Shown piece by piece: positions 54,459-63,424 of a stretch of 64,000 nucleotides of DNA; within the stretch, counting starts at the first letter, position 1; the number at the start of each line of letters is the position of its first letter. The position numbers were made by a program, and so were the translations under genes. The DNA comes from Mycolicibacterium sp. P1-5 (GTDB lineage: Bacteria > Actinomycetota > Actinomycetes > Mycobacteriales > Mycobacteriaceae). The DNA lies in the NCBI RefSeq assembly GCF_008329565.1, contig NZ_NPKT01000004.1:1-64000 (forward strand), read 5' to 3'. Under the pieces are notes generated by a model, which was not told the origin of the DNA, ran no database searches, and saw only the letters and a program-made list of their open reading frames with translations.

Positions 54459-55366
54459 ACGGGTGTGACCAGCTGACCGACGGCCAAAAACTCCTCGAGG
54501 TTGCGCATCGCCAAAGTGGCCATGGCCGTTCGGGTTCGGGCGGTCGCGCTGCCCATGTGCGGCAGCAGTACGACGTTGTCCAGTTCCCACAGGCGAACCG
54601 GCACGTCAGGCTCGGCGGCGTAGACGTCCAGGCCGGCGCCGGCGAGCCGGCCCTCTTCCAGAAACTCGATCAGTACGTCCTGGTCCACGACGCTGCCGCG
54701 AGCGACGTTCACCAGATAGCCGTCCGGACCGAGCGCGGACAGCACCTCGCGGTCCACCAGATGCGCGGTGTCGGGCCCAGCGGCGGTAGCGACCACCAGG
54801 ACGTCGACGGACGCCGCCAGCTCGACCGGTGAGGCGGCGTAGCGGTACGGGCTTTCGGGAAGTTCGTGGCGGTTGTGATAGGCGATGGCACAGTCGAATC
54901 CGCGCAGGCGCGCGGCGATCGCCGAGCCGATCCGGCCCAGCCCGAGGATGCCGACGCGGCTGCCGGAGAGGTCGCGGGTGTACGGGAACGGCCCGTCGGT
55001 GGCCCACCGGCCGGCCCGCACGTACCGGTCTGCGGCAGCGAATCGGCGCATGGTGTCGAGGATCAGACCGAGCGCCGTGTCGGCGACGGTGTCGTTGAGG
55101 ACGTCGGGGGTGTTGCTCACCCCGATCCCCCGCTCGCGAGCCGCGGTGACGTCTATGGCGTCGAACCCGGCACCGTAGTTCACGATCGCGCGCAGCTGCG
55201 GCAGCGAGTCCATCAGCGTCGCGTCGACTCCGGGACGTCCGCCGCACACGATCACGGTGACTTCCTCCGCCTGCTGTGCGTCGAGAGGTTGCCGCAGTGG
55301 AGTGTGTTTGGCCGTCAGTTGTTTCTCCAGGGATGGTTCGAGCCTGCCGACGACGAGGATGGCCAT
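54455..55366 (-). CDS. D-isomer specific 2-hydroxyacid dehydrogenase
   Basis: A 303-residue NAD-dependent enzyme reducing 2-keto acids such as hydroxypyruvate or glyoxylate. The Rossmann motif is GLGRIGSAIAARL around residue 150; NVARGSVVD carries the substrate Arg; the catalytic His is in LLPHMGSATARTR; the acidic partner is in the EPDVP region. ATG 55366 lies 8 bases after the LuxR stop, so the two genes are probably one transcript. A TTG four codons earlier overlaps that gene and is less likely. Confidence 0.9.
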   Translation of the reverse strand: MAILVVGRLEPSLEKQLTAKHTPLRQPLDAQQAEEVTVIVCGGRPGVDATLMDSLPQLRAIVNYGAGFDAIDVTAARERGIGVSNTPDVLNDTVADTALGLILDTMRRFAAADRYVRAGRWATDGPFPYTRDLSGSRVGILGLGRIGSAIAARLRGFDCAIAYHNRHELPESPYRYAASPVELAASVDVLVVATAAGPDTAHLVDREVLSALGPDGYLVNVARGSVVDQDVLIEFLEEGRLAGAGLDVYAAEPDVPVRLWELDNVVLLPHMGSATARTRTAMATLAMRNLEEFLAVGQLVTPV

Positions 55367-55374
55367 GCCGCCAG

Positions 55375-57996
55375 TCAACCAGGCTCGCCGTCATCGAACG
55401 CACTGCGGACGACGTCGCGTAACTCCTCGCGACTTGTCACGTTGAGTTTGAGGTACATCCGGTAGAGGTGTCCCTCCACCGTGCGCGTCGACACCACCAG
55501 CCGCTCGGCTATGTCCCGGTTGGACAACCCACGTACGACCAGATGTGCGATCTCGCGTTCCCGCCGGGACAGCGGCAGCGGCTGAGAAGTGGCCATCAGC
55601 GCAGGCGTCTTCAGGCCTCCGCATTCCTTACCCAACCGATCGGCGGCGGCGGCCGCTTCGAGCGAGTGGCGTCGCTGCCCGGCTGCACCGAAGAGCGCCG
55701 CCGCCTGCGCCGCGGCATCCGCCGCCGACAACAGGGCGCCGATCCGCTCGAACTCGTGTGAGGCTGAAAACACCGCTGCGGCATCATTGTTCATCAGCCC
55801 GGTGGCGTGCGCTGCGTCGACCGCCGCCAGGGGCCCGCCGATCACCGCCGCGACCTCTACGATGCGCGGCAGGCAGGTCGTGTCACCGAATCGCGCGGCC
55901 GCGTGCAATGCCATCAGCTCGATGGCCCGCTGGCCAGACGCGCCGGCTAGATCGGCCGCATGCAGGGCCATCGTGACCGCACCGCTGACGTGGCCCATTG
56001 CTGCGGCCAGCCATGCCTCTGCGATTCGGACAGCCGGTTCGAACATCGTCGCCGCACGACTGACCAGCTCCCGCAGTTCGGCCACCAGCGGAGCGGCTTG
56101 CTGGTCGTACCCGAGCCCGCAATAGCACTGTGCGAGAAGCAATCTGGCTGGCACGTTCCATGACGCGGCGGCCTCACCACTGAGCGCGGCCAAGGTCTCC
56201 TCGAGTCGTCCCATCGCGATTCGCAACTGGCCTCGCCCCAACTCCACGGTGCCGGCCAATACGTTCGCCATCGCGCGAGCGCGGTATTGACTGGGCGAGG
56301 TGATTCGCACGATGTCACCCGAATGCGCCTGTGCCGCAGCGAAATCGCCGGCCAAGGTCAACGCACGGACCTCGCCCAGCGACAGCAGAAAACGCTGCAA
56401 CCCATCGATATCGTCGTAGACTTCGCGGCCCCGCGCGGCAAAGCGCGCGGCGTCAGCGGTGCATCCCCTGATCGACGCGGCCATGACACCGCCGAAAACC
56501 GCCCAACCCACGGCGATCGGCGGAGCGGTGGGATCGGCCAGCACCTGATCCGCCAGCGTGGCGGCCTCGTCGAGCCGATTGTCGAGTACTGCGAGCGCGG
56601 CCGCGAGGCCGTCGACCGCCAGACGGATTCGGGGGTGGGCGATGCGCCGCTGCAGCATTTGCAGGATTTCGGCGGCCGCGTCGGCATCACCGATAGCCCA
56701 CTGCAGATTCGCGATCCGCGCCATGCCCCAGCGGGCCAGCTCGAACTCGGAGAGGGTGTCCGGGTCGAATGATTTCAGGATCGCCTCGGACTCCGGGGCT
56801 CTGCCCTGCCAGCGCAAGGCTCGCGCGACCAGTTCGGAGGCCACCAGGCCACCGCCGGCGTCGACGGCGGCCGTGGCCAGCCGCTCGGCCAGCGTGATGT
56901 TCATCAACGCGAACGCGTCTTCGGCTGTGCGGCAGAGGAATTCGGTCTCGACCTTCGCGTCTGAAGTCAAGGCGAGTTCGGCGCGGCGCACACGTTGGAC
57001 CCGTGTCTGCGCCGGGTGCAGGTCCATCGCGCCCAACAGCTCCGTCCGCAACCGCCGGCTCGCGACCTGGCCCAAGCCCTGCCGTATGACTTCACCGATC
57101 ACGGAGTGGGTGAAGTGAATCTCAGCGGTTCCGGTGACATCGACGACGCGGATCAGCCCGCGCCGCTCGGCGCGCTCCAACGTGTCGTTGTCGACGAGCT
57201 CGGACATCACTTCCAACGTCAGCGGCTCGGAGACTGCGAGCATCTGAAGCGCCCGCTGTTCGTCGTCAGGCAACCGGTCGAGCCGGCTGCTGAGCAGCGG
57301 CGCCAGTTTCGAAGCCACCGCAGCTTCACCTCTGAGCTGCCAGACACCATTGACCTGGCGCAGCGTTCCGGCTTCCAGCGCACCCTCGACGAGATGCCGG
57401 ACGAACAATGCGTTGCCGCTCGAGGCCTCCCACATCAGCTCGGCTGACAGCCGTTCCAGGCGTCCGCCGAGCGCCGTCTCGACGAGCGCGACCGCCTCGG
57501 CCTTGGAGAACGGAACGACATCCAACCTGGCGAGGTAGCCGTCCTTCCAGAGGGCGGTGATCGTCTCGGGAATCGGCTCACCGCTGCGTGCGGTCGCCAC
57601 GATGCGCACCGCGCCTTCGACGGCCAGCTGATGCAGCAGCGTCGCCGACAGATGGTCGACGAGGTGGACGTCGTCGACGCCGATGAGTGCCAGCTTCTCC
57701 CCGCGGACGGTGCGGAACGCGTCGGCAAGCATGGCCACCGGGTCGGCCGGCATCGGGCTCGTCAGCAGGTGGGCGAACACACCCAGCGGCACCTCGCGCG
57801 CCGACTCGGTTCCGGCGACCCACACCGCGCCGGAACGCAGCGCGTAGGTGGCCATCCGCGCCAGTGTGGTCTTTCCGACGCCGGCATCTCCCAGGAGCAG
57901 GGTGCCGCATTGACCGGGCCGGCCCTGCAGGGTCGCCTGAATCGCAGCAAGTTCCTTGCCCCGTCGCATGACGGGCCAGGTCCGGCTATCCCCCAC
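55375..57996 (-). CDS. large LuxR-family ATPase regulator (LAL type)
   Basis: An 873-residue STAND-type regulator. Walker A is LLLGDAGVGKTTL (34-45), Walker B LALIGVDDVHLVD near residue 100. A long helical, TPR-like central part follows. The C-terminal 65 residues are the LuxR helix-turn-helix: LSRREREIAHLVVRGLSNRDIAERLVVSTRTVEGHLYRMYLKLNV. ATP-dependent activators of this kind switch on adjacent metabolic genes in response to small ligands. The hydroxyacid dehydrogenase gene follows at once and is its likely target. Confidence 0.9.
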   Translation of the reverse strand: MGDSRTWPVMRRGKELAAIQATLQGRPGQCGTLLLGDAGVGKTTLARMATYALRSGAVWVAGTESAREVPLGVFAHLLTSPMPADPVAMLADAFRTVRGEKLALIGVDDVHLVDHLSATLLHQLAVEGAVRIVATARSGEPIPETITALWKDGYLARLDVVPFSKAEAVALVETALGGRLERLSAELMWEASSGNALFVRHLVEGALEAGTLRQVNGVWQLRGEAAVASKLAPLLSSRLDRLPDDEQRALQMLAVSEPLTLEVMSELVDNDTLERAERRGLIRVVDVTGTAEIHFTHSVIGEVIRQGLGQVASRRLRTELLGAMDLHPAQTRVQRVRRAELALTSDAKVETEFLCRTAEDAFALMNITLAERLATAAVDAGGGLVASELVARALRWQGRAPESEAILKSFDPDTLSEFELARWGMARIANLQWAIGDADAAAEILQMLQRRIAHPRIRLAVDGLAAALAVLDNRLDEAATLADQVLADPTAPPIAVGWAVFGGVMAASIRGCTADAARFAARGREVYDDIDGLQRFLLSLGEVRALTLAGDFAAAQAHSGDIVRITSPSQYRARAMANVLAGTVELGRGQLRIAMGRLEETLAALSGEAAASWNVPARLLLAQCYCGLGYDQQAAPLVAELRELVSRAATMFEPAVRIAEAWLAAAMGHVSGAVTMALHAADLAGASGQRAIELMALHAAARFGDTTCLPRIVEVAAVIGGPLAAVDAAHATGLMNNDAAAVFSASHEFERIGALLSAADAAAQAAALFGAAGQRRHSLEAAAAADRLGKECGGLKTPALMATSQPLPLSRREREIAHLVVRGLSNRDIAERLVVSTRTVEGHLYRMYLKLNVTSREELRDVVRSAFDDGEPG

Positions 57997-58079
57997 CGCC
58001 GCAGTTTACGCAGGCGAAAGGCCTGATCTCGGCAAATTGCTCAACGTTGGATCACCGCTACGCCAGCAGCGGCACTCCG

Positions 58080-58440
58080 TCATGGCCCGATGACGTCGCC
58101 AGGTTCGGCACGGATCTCACCGTGCACCTCGAAACCGTCGACCCGGCAGCCGCAGCGGCCCGAGGGCGGCGCGGGCGGTGACGACCTCGAGTTTGACGGT
58201 GCCGTCGAAACGGGCCAGCGGATGGCGCGCCTGGGTCTTGCCGGTCGGCCGAACAGGGCTCGGATGAAGCACCTTGATCGCGCAGTTCGCGCCGCCGTCA
58301 GGGTCGAACAGCATCACCCAGACGTCGGCCACCGTGTCGCCGGGCTTCGGCAACAGCAGCGTCCGGCGCAGCCAGTTGGCCTTCGCGCGTCGGGGGTGAT
58401 GCACACGGATGAATCTGCTCTCGTAGTAAGGAGGCATCAT
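58080..58440 (-). pseudogene. remnant of an AttH/hydroxyneurosporene synthase-like gene with a frameshift
   Basis: The intact start [29 protein letters not shown], then DTVADVWVMLFDPDGG, resembles the N-terminus of AttH/tocopherol-cyclase-like lipocalin proteins common in mycobacteria (roughly 350 residues). After GTVKLEVVTARAALGP the frame fails and stops at 58117. In the next frame, the bases continue as sensible coding (CRVDGFEVHGEIRAEPGDVIG, stop at 58080). The gene is thus shortened to about 115 codons and broken. A small stand-alone protein is the alternative. Confidence 0.5.
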
Positions 58441-58474
58441 CAGTTCAGGATCGCGGACGAGAGGGCGGCACACA

Positions 58475-59278
58475 GTGGGTTGGACGATCGCGGCAGCGGT
58501 GTTGGCGGTGCTGGTCGTGGCCGAGGCCATCGCGCTGGTCCTGATGCGCAACCAGTTGGACGCCAGCCAGCGTGAAACCGAGGAACTGCGCGGACGGCTG
58601 GACACCCGCAACATGCTGTGGACGGGCGGCCGGGAGGCGGTCAAGCAGGTGTGGCAGACCGCCAACCTGGTGCGCACCCAGGGCCTGGGCGGCGCGGTGC
58701 GGTCCTCCATCGAGGAACTCGCCGACTGGGCCGACGTCGAGCGGCCCGACCTGGCCCGGCTCGTGCCTGACGGCAAGGTGGTGGTGATGTTCTCCGACAT
58801 CGAGGAATCCACCGCACTCAACGAGCGGATCGGCGACCGGGCGTGGGTCAAACTGATCGGCAGCCACGACCGAATGGTGCGTCGGTTGGTGGCCAAGTAC
58901 GACGGCCACGTCGTCAAGAGTCAGGGCGACGGGTTCATGGTGGCCTTCGCCGATCCCGCCGCCGCAGTGAGCAGCGCGGTAGCGATACAGCGAGAACTGG
59001 ATCGTGATGCGAAACGAAAGCGGCACAACAGCATTCGGGTACGGATCGGTATCCACATGGGCAAGTCGGTGCGCCGCGGCGACGACCTGTTCGGGCGCAA
59101 CGTCGCGATGTCCGCCCGAGTCGCCGGCCAGGCCGACGGCGGTGAGATTCTGGTGAGTGAACCGGTGCGGACCGCGGTGGGCGATCAACAATCCTTCGAC
59201 GAGGGGCGTGACGCCGAGCTCAAAGGCTTCAGCGGCAACCACCGGCTCTACGCGGTGGCTTGGCCTCAAGACCGTTGA
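58475..59278 (+). CDS. membrane-linked class III adenylate/guanylate cyclase-like protein
   Basis: A 267-residue protein with an N-terminal transmembrane helix (residues 3-24), a coiled-coil linker, and a class III cyclase domain from about residue 100: metal Asp108 in [12 protein letters not shown], Lys148 and metal Asp152 in VVKSQGDGF, Asp204 in GDDLFGRN, and Arg215 in VAMSARVAG. The transition-state Asn, four residues before the Arg, is Ala211 (Asn209 lies nearby), so activity may be reduced. It resembles Rv1120c-type cyclases. Divergent from the remnant gene. Confidence 0.82.
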   Translation: MGWTIAAAVLAVLVVAEAIALVLMRNQLDASQRETEELRGRLDTRNMLWTGGREAVKQVWQTANLVRTQGLGGAVRSSIEELADWADVERPDLARLVPDGKVVVMFSDIEESTALNERIGDRAWVKLIGSHDRMVRRLVAKYDGHVVKSQGDGFMVAFADPAAAVSSAVAIQRELDRDAKRKRHNSIRVRIGIHMGKSVRRGDDLFGRNVAMSARVAGQADGGEILVSEPVRTAVGDQQSFDEGRDAELKGFSGNHRLYAVAWPQDR

Positions 59279-59289
59279 GAATCTGAGTG

Positions 59290-59454
59290 CTATCTCGATG
59301 ACGGTTGAGCCGCGGCGTGCCGCTGGTGCAGCCGGGCGCGGATCTCGTCGGGGGTGTACGCCTTGCGGCGCCGCTGGTCCCGTGCGACCAGTACCCCGCC
59401 CGCGACGACGCCGGCCGCACCGGCCAGACCGACCCACTTCCAGATGCCACGCAT
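59290..59454 (-). CDS. small single-pass membrane protein
   Basis: A 54-residue protein: MRGIWKWVGLAGAAGVVAGGVLVARDQRRRKAYTPDEIRARLHQR. The first 22 residues form a hydrophobic membrane helix followed by a basic, cytoplasmic tail that looks amphipathic. It sits between the cyclase and papain-like genes in the position I recall for Rv1119c, a small M. tuberculosis gene. It is too short for routine calling. Function unknown. Confidence 0.75.
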   Translation of the reverse strand: MRGIWKWVGLAGAAGVVAGGVLVARDQRRRKAYTPDEIRARLHQRHAAAQPSSR

Positions 59455-59476
59455 GCGATCACACTAGGCTGCGCTG

Positions 59477-60172
59477 GTGACCGAGCACACCGTGTCGTTG
59501 ACACAGGCGCTGAACGAAGGCCGAACCGGTGACGTCTGGCTCTTTCGTGGCGGATCCGGCCCGGATCGGGCGATCCAGACTCTGACCAATGCACCGGTCA
59601 ACCACGTCGGCATGACGGTGGCGATCGATGATCTGCCGCCGTTGATCTGGCACGCCGAACTCGGTCACAAGCTGCTGGACCTGTGGACCGGCACCAATCA
59701 CCGTGGGGTCCAACTCAATGACGCCCGTGAGGCCGTCGAGCAATGGCTGCACCACTACGGTCAGCGGTGCTGGTTGCGCCAGCTGACCCCCGATGTCACC
59801 CGCGAACACGAGGATCAGCTGCTGAAGGTGATCGCCCGGATGGATGGCACCCCGTTCCCGTCCACCGCGCGGCTGACTGGCCGCTGGCTGCGCGGCCGAC
59901 TCCCGACCGCCAGCGACTGGACGCGAGGAATCCCGTTCGTGCACAAAAAAGTTCGTGAATCCGCGGAGCGGCGCAAACTGGCCGAGCGAGAAGTCGGATT
60001 GCAGACGGCGTATTGCGCGGAGACGGTGGCCATCACCTATGAGGAGATGGGGCTGCTGGCCATCGAGAAGAACGAGAACTGGTTCGACCCAGGACGGTTC
60101 TGGAGCGGTGACACGCTGCCGCTGGCAGGCAACTATCGTCTGGGCGACGAAATCCAGGTCATCGCAGACTGA
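59477..60172 (+). CDS. permuted NlpC/P60 papain-fold protein (YiiX-like)
   Basis: A 231-residue protein starting at GTG. His43 in PVNHVGMTVA and Cys180 in TAYCAETVA, in that order, match permuted papain-fold hydrolases of the YiiX/YaeF/LRAT type, where His precedes Cys. The start GDVWLFRGGSG resembles the DLVLFxxxG opening of such enzymes. There is no signal peptide. These may cleave amide, ester or thioester bonds in lipids or peptides. Substrate not known. Its genomic spot beside the small membrane gene suggests conserved company. Confidence 0.75.
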   Translation: MTEHTVSLTQALNEGRTGDVWLFRGGSGPDRAIQTLTNAPVNHVGMTVAIDDLPPLIWHAELGHKLLDLWTGTNHRGVQLNDAREAVEQWLHHYGQRCWLRQLTPDVTREHEDQLLKVIARMDGTPFPSTARLTGRWLRGRLPTASDWTRGIPFVHKKVRESAERRKLAEREVGLQTAYCAETVAITYEEMGLLAIEKNENWFDPGRFWSGDTLPLAGNYRLGDEIQVIAD

Positions 60173-60201
60173 TTCGGCAGTTCCAGGATGCCCCGGGGCG
60201 A

Positions 60202-60726
60202 CTACGCCCCGCCCCAGACGGCGAGCACCTTTCCTTTCGGGTCGCGGAACAGGATCGCCGTGATGGTTTGCCCCTGTGGGACGTCGTAGGCGACGTGGCC
60301 GGCGACCTGCTGCCCCTGCTCGAGCCGGCCCGAGGTGATGCCTGGCCGGACGGCACCGACAGCGGGCGCGATGTTTGATCCGTCGGCCCCGCGGGCGACG
60401 ATATAGAAACCGTTGTAGGTGGGTGTGCCGCTCTTGGCGACGATGGTCACATCGACCGCGTACATCGTGCCCTTGGCCGGGACGACTTGGGCGTCCGGCG
60501 GCACGGGTTGCAGGTTGTCGATGGTGTACGCCGCTGTTCCGTCAGATGAGGCGATGTCGACCTTGGTGCCGAATGCGACCGCCTCCAGAGTGGCCGGTGC
60601 CGTGGAGCTGGCGGGTGTGATCGAGGCCGCCTGTTGGGCGGTCGAGCCGGAATTAGCGCACCCCGCACTGATCGATGCGATGGCGAGCAGACCGAGAAGC
60701 ACCGTGGACAACCGTATTCCGCGCAT
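60202..60726 (-). CDS. lipoprotein with Ig-like domain (DUF4352/MPT63-like)
   Basis: A 174-residue lipoprotein. The signal peptide ends in a lipobox ISAGC, with Cys23 the lipidated residue. After a Ser/Ala/Thr linker the domain (KVDIASSDGTAAYTIDNLQP, MYAVDVTIVAKSG, GFYIVARGADG, GHVAYDVPQGQTITAILFRD) is a beta sandwich like DUF4352 or MPT63. Such lipoproteins sit on the outer face of the inner membrane in mycobacteria. It is divergent from the methyltransferase gene. Function unknown. Confidence 0.85.
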   Translation of the reverse strand: MRGIRLSTVLLGLLAIASISAGCANSGSTAQQAASITPASSTAPATLEAVAFGTKVDIASSDGTAAYTIDNLQPVPPDAQVVPAKGTMYAVDVTIVAKSGTPTYNGFYIVARGADGSNIAPAVGAVRPGITSGRLEQGQQVAGHVAYDVPQGQTITAILFRDPKGKVLAVWGGA

Positions 60727-60817
60727 TCGCGGATCGTAGCGCGGAACCGATCCAGCCTGCTTGCCTGATCGGCAAATACGCTTGCCGATCCGTCTCCGCC
60801 GCCGTCACCATCGAAAC

Positions 60818-61492
60818 GTGACAACCACTGCGAACCCGTTTGACGATCCACTCCACGTCAGCATGTACGCCGAGCGCGCCGCTCAGATGGTGCCCGCGTA
60901 CCACGACGTCCACCGGATGGTGGGGGTTCTCGTCGCCGAACGCGCAGAACCCGATGCCACGATTCTGGTGCTCGGTGCGGGCGGAGGACTGGAGACCAAG
61001 GCGTTCGCCGAAGCACACCCCGGGTGGACCTTCGACGCCGTGGACCCCTCGGCCGCGATGCTCGACCTCGCCGAACGCAACCTCGGACCGCACGCCCAGC
61101 GGGTGCGGATGCACCACGGATACATCGGTGACGCCCCGGACGGCCCCTTTGCCGCCGCCACCAGTCTGCTGACACTGCACTTCCTGCCCTATGAAAAACG
61201 TCGTGACACCGCAGCGCAAGTCAGGCAACGGCTCGCGCCCGGTGCGCCATTCGTCTTGGCGCACATGAGCTTTCCGCAGCGCGATGGTGAACGAGAGCTG
61301 TGGTTGACCCGGCATATCGCTAATCTCGCCGCGTCGGGCATCGATGCCGCCGCTGTCGAAAGGGCGCGTAGCGCGATCGCCACGGAGGTTCCCATCTTGT
61401 CGCCGGAGCAAGATCGCGCCGTTCTGCAAGAGGCCGGCTTCACCGAGTTCTTCTCGGCCTTCATATTTCGAGGCTGGGTCGGCTACGCCTGA
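60818..61492 (+). CDS. class I SAM-dependent methyltransferase
   Basis: A 224-residue methyltransferase. Motif I is VLVLGAGGGLETKAFA, then the acidic motif AVDPSAAMLDLAE, with AATSLLTLHFLPYEKRRDT as the post-I region. The C-terminal segment ends FSAFIFRGWVGYA. The GTG at 60818 follows no clear ribosome site; the earlier frame adds an Arg-rich segment and is rejected. The E. coli TehB/biotin-type MTs share the same HYG-like layout. Substrate unknown. It converges with the dihydrofolate-reductase-like gene. Confidence 0.85.
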   Translation: MTTTANPFDDPLHVSMYAERAAQMVPAYHDVHRMVGVLVAERAEPDATILVLGAGGGLETKAFAEAHPGWTFDAVDPSAAMLDLAERNLGPHAQRVRMHHGYIGDAPDGPFAAATSLLTLHFLPYEKRRDTAAQVRQRLAPGAPFVLAHMSFPQRDGERELWLTRHIANLAASGIDAAAVERARSAIATEVPILSPEQDRAVLQEAGFTEFFSAFIFRGWVGYA

Positions 61493-61514
61493 TCGTCCTA
61501 CCTTGTCGGCAGGC

Positions 61515-62075
61515 TCAGCGAGGCACGTAGCGCAACTGAGCGGTGCCGTTGTCGAAAACCTGATGTTCAGCAAGCCGCAGGTCGAGGCGCACATCGTCGG
61601 GCAGAGCGCGCAAGCCACCTCCCACAACCTTCGGAACCACAAAGAACTGGAACTCCTCGACCAGGCCGGCGCGGATCGCGGGGGCCGCTACGGTGGGCCC
61701 GAAGATCTCCACCATGCCGGTGGCACCATCGACGATCTCCTGCAATTCGTCCAAGCTGAGGTCGCGAACGAGACGAACACGATCCGATTCGACGTCCTGC
61801 GAAAGCGTCGACGACACCACCACCTTGTCGATGCTCCGCCAACGCCGGGCGAACTCGGCTTCGGCTGCGGTCCATACTTCGTCGACGGGGTCGATCTCCC
61901 AGTACTGCATCAACTCAAACGTCTTGCGCCCCAGCACTTCGGTCGACACCTCCGCCATGCGATCGACGTGGACGTCGAACACCGCACCATTCGGGGCGGA
62001 CCACTGGAAGTCACCGTCAGCGTCGGCGGCGTAACCGTCGAGCGACACGGTCGCCGTGTAGTTCAGTTTTCCCAT
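61515..62075 (-). CDS. dihydrofolate reductase-family protein (RibD C-terminal-like)
   Basis: A 186-residue protein of the RibD-C/DHFR superfamily. It starts KLNYTATVSLDGYAADADGDFQWS (substrate site), has VLGRKTFELMQYWE and VVVSSTLSQ, and GMVEIFGPTVAAPAIRAGLVEEFQFFVVPKVVGGG as in stand-alone reductases. Such stand-alone proteins are common in actinobacteria; real reductase function is unproven. It lies 22 bases from the methyltransferase stop (convergent). Confidence 0.87.
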   Translation of the reverse strand: MGKLNYTATVSLDGYAADADGDFQWSAPNGAVFDVHVDRMAEVSTEVLGRKTFELMQYWEIDPVDEVWTAAEAEFARRWRSIDKVVVSSTLSQDVESDRVRLVRDLSLDELQEIVDGATGMVEIFGPTVAAPAIRAGLVEEFQFFVVPKVVGGGLRALPDDVRLDLRLAEHQVFDNGTAQLRYVPR

Positions 62076-62207
62076 GCCATACAGACTCGCGTATTGGGTC
62101 GAACTAATCGTTCCCCTCTCAGACTATGGCAGCTCGGGGGGCTTGCGGCAAGGCCCCGGCGGCGCTGCAGAATTGTCCGACCGACCTACCTGACCAAGGA
62201 GGATTCT

Positions 62208-62636
62208 GTGCCCAATATGCCCAAACCCTTTGAGCCACACGAGTCGGGCGCGTTCCTACATGGCACCAAGGCCGTTTTGCCGGTAGGCGACTTCCTGCTC
62301 CCCGGCCACCGGATGAACTACGACCCGGAGCGCCAGGCGAACCATGTCTACGTGACGCGGACATTGGACGCAGCCGTATGGGGAGCCGAGCTGGCTGCCG
62401 GTGCCGGACGTGGGCGAATCTACGTCGTCGAGCCGACGGGGGCCGTCGAGGACGACCCGAACGTGACGGACAAGCGGTTCCCGGGCAATCCGACCCTCTC
62501 CTACCGCACGACCGAACCGGTTCGAGTCGTCGGCGAGATCACCGACTGGGTAGGTCATTCGCCCGAACAGCTTCAAACCATGCGCGACGCGTTGGCCGAC
62601 CTGGCGCGCCGCGGCCTGGACGTCATCTACGACTGA
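62208..62636 (+). CDS. arr: rifamycin NAD-dependent ADP-ribosyltransferase
   Basis: A 142-residue Arr enzyme that attaches ADP-ribose to the rifamycin C23 hydroxyl and inactivates the antibiotic. Key residues for M. smegmatis Arr (His19, Tyr49, Asp84) line up with His18 (FLHGTKA), Tyr48 (NHVYVTRTLD) and Asp83 (EDDPN). Other blocks shared are FEPHESG, AAVWGAELA, and KRFPGNPT. GTG start with a textbook AAGGAGG site. It converges with the methyltransferase gene, with a 10-base gap. Its presence predicts intrinsic rifampicin resistance. Confidence 0.95.
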   Translation: MPNMPKPFEPHESGAFLHGTKAVLPVGDFLLPGHRMNYDPERQANHVYVTRTLDAAVWGAELAAGAGRGRIYVVEPTGAVEDDPNVTDKRFPGNPTLSYRTTEPVRVVGEITDWVGHSPEQLQTMRDALADLARRGLDVIYD

Positions 62637-62646
62637 CCGGCCGCAG

Positions 62647-63282
62647 TCAGTCCGGCAGGTCGCACACCAGAAGATGAAAGGCGCCCTGGCCCTTACCCAC
62701 ACGCCTGTCCTCGATCTGAGGAAAACCCGCTTCGCGGATGATCGGCACAAGTTCGTCGATGGGTCGCAAACGGAAACCATGGCGGGTGAATGGCATCTTG
62801 GACATCTGATTCGGGTCACCAACCCCGAGTACCAGTCGCCCGCCCGGCCGCAGCACTCTGACCAGCTCACCCAGAGCTGCGGGGAGATCCGGCACGAAAT
62901 AGATCGTGTTCGTCGAGATGATCGCGTCCAGTGCCGAGTCTTCGAGAGGCAGGCTCTCCATCCGACCGGAATACAGACGTAGCCGCCCGCGAGCGATGTC
63001 GTCAGAGAACCGGCGCTTTGCTTCAGTGAGCATCGTCTCCGACATCTCGACGCCGTGAACAACCGTGCCGTCGCGGTCGAGCAAGATGCGGAGTCCGACG
63101 CCTCCGCCAAATCCGATGTCGGCGACTTCGGCGGCCGGTCCGCAATCGGTTGCGGCAACGGCAGCGACGACAAGTGACCGATTGCCACGGTTGAGTAGCC
63201 GTCCGACAATCCGGCCTGCGAACCCGGTCGGTTGACCGAGCTGGCGAGCCAGCCCGGCGAGTGCGCGTTCAACCAGCGGCAT
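62647..63282 (-). CDS. class I SAM-dependent methyltransferase (UbiE-like)
   Basis: A 211-residue methyltransferase. Motif I is VADIGFGGGVGLRILL, the acidic residue is in VHGVEMSETML, the DAIISTNTIYFVPDLPAALGELVRVLRPGGRLVLGV region is a clear Methyltransf_11 signature, and the C-terminal FTRHGFRLRPIDELVPIIREAGF fits UbiE-like enzymes. ATG 63282 gives a normal N-terminus; the upstream Met is three codons earlier. It follows arr convergently. No substrate known. Confidence 0.87.
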   Translation of the reverse strand: MPLVERALAGLARQLGQPTGFAGRIVGRLLNRGNRSLVVAAVAATDCGPAAEVADIGFGGGVGLRILLDRDGTVVHGVEMSETMLTEAKRRFSDDIARGRLRLYSGRMESLPLEDSALDAIISTNTIYFVPDLPAALGELVRVLRPGGRLVLGVGDPNQMSKMPFTRHGFRLRPIDELVPIIREAGFPQIEDRRVGKGQGAFHLLVCDLPD

Positions 63283-63424
63283 GGCAACCATTATCTCGAT
63301 TCCGCGCGGAGCCTAGGTGTCAATGCGACCGAATAGGCCCCGCGAGTGTGAGCCCTGTGCACGAAAATCGGCCCGGTTGTGTGCATACGCCCCACAGTCG
63401 GCAGGCCCAGGACCTCGTGCAGCG

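Noticed and set aside
50747-55366. A hydrolase-Mce-LuxR gene group as a new defence system
   Set aside because: The large ATPase has a standard LuxR output domain and neighbours are metabolic enzymes; no nuclease, reverse transcriptase or other effector is present.
58441-58917. Upstream extension of the AttH-like remnant to 266 residues
   Set aside because: That part is antisense to the cyclase gene and Ser/Arg/Thr-rich; the recognisable N-terminus begins at the Met-Met-Pro-Pro near 58440.
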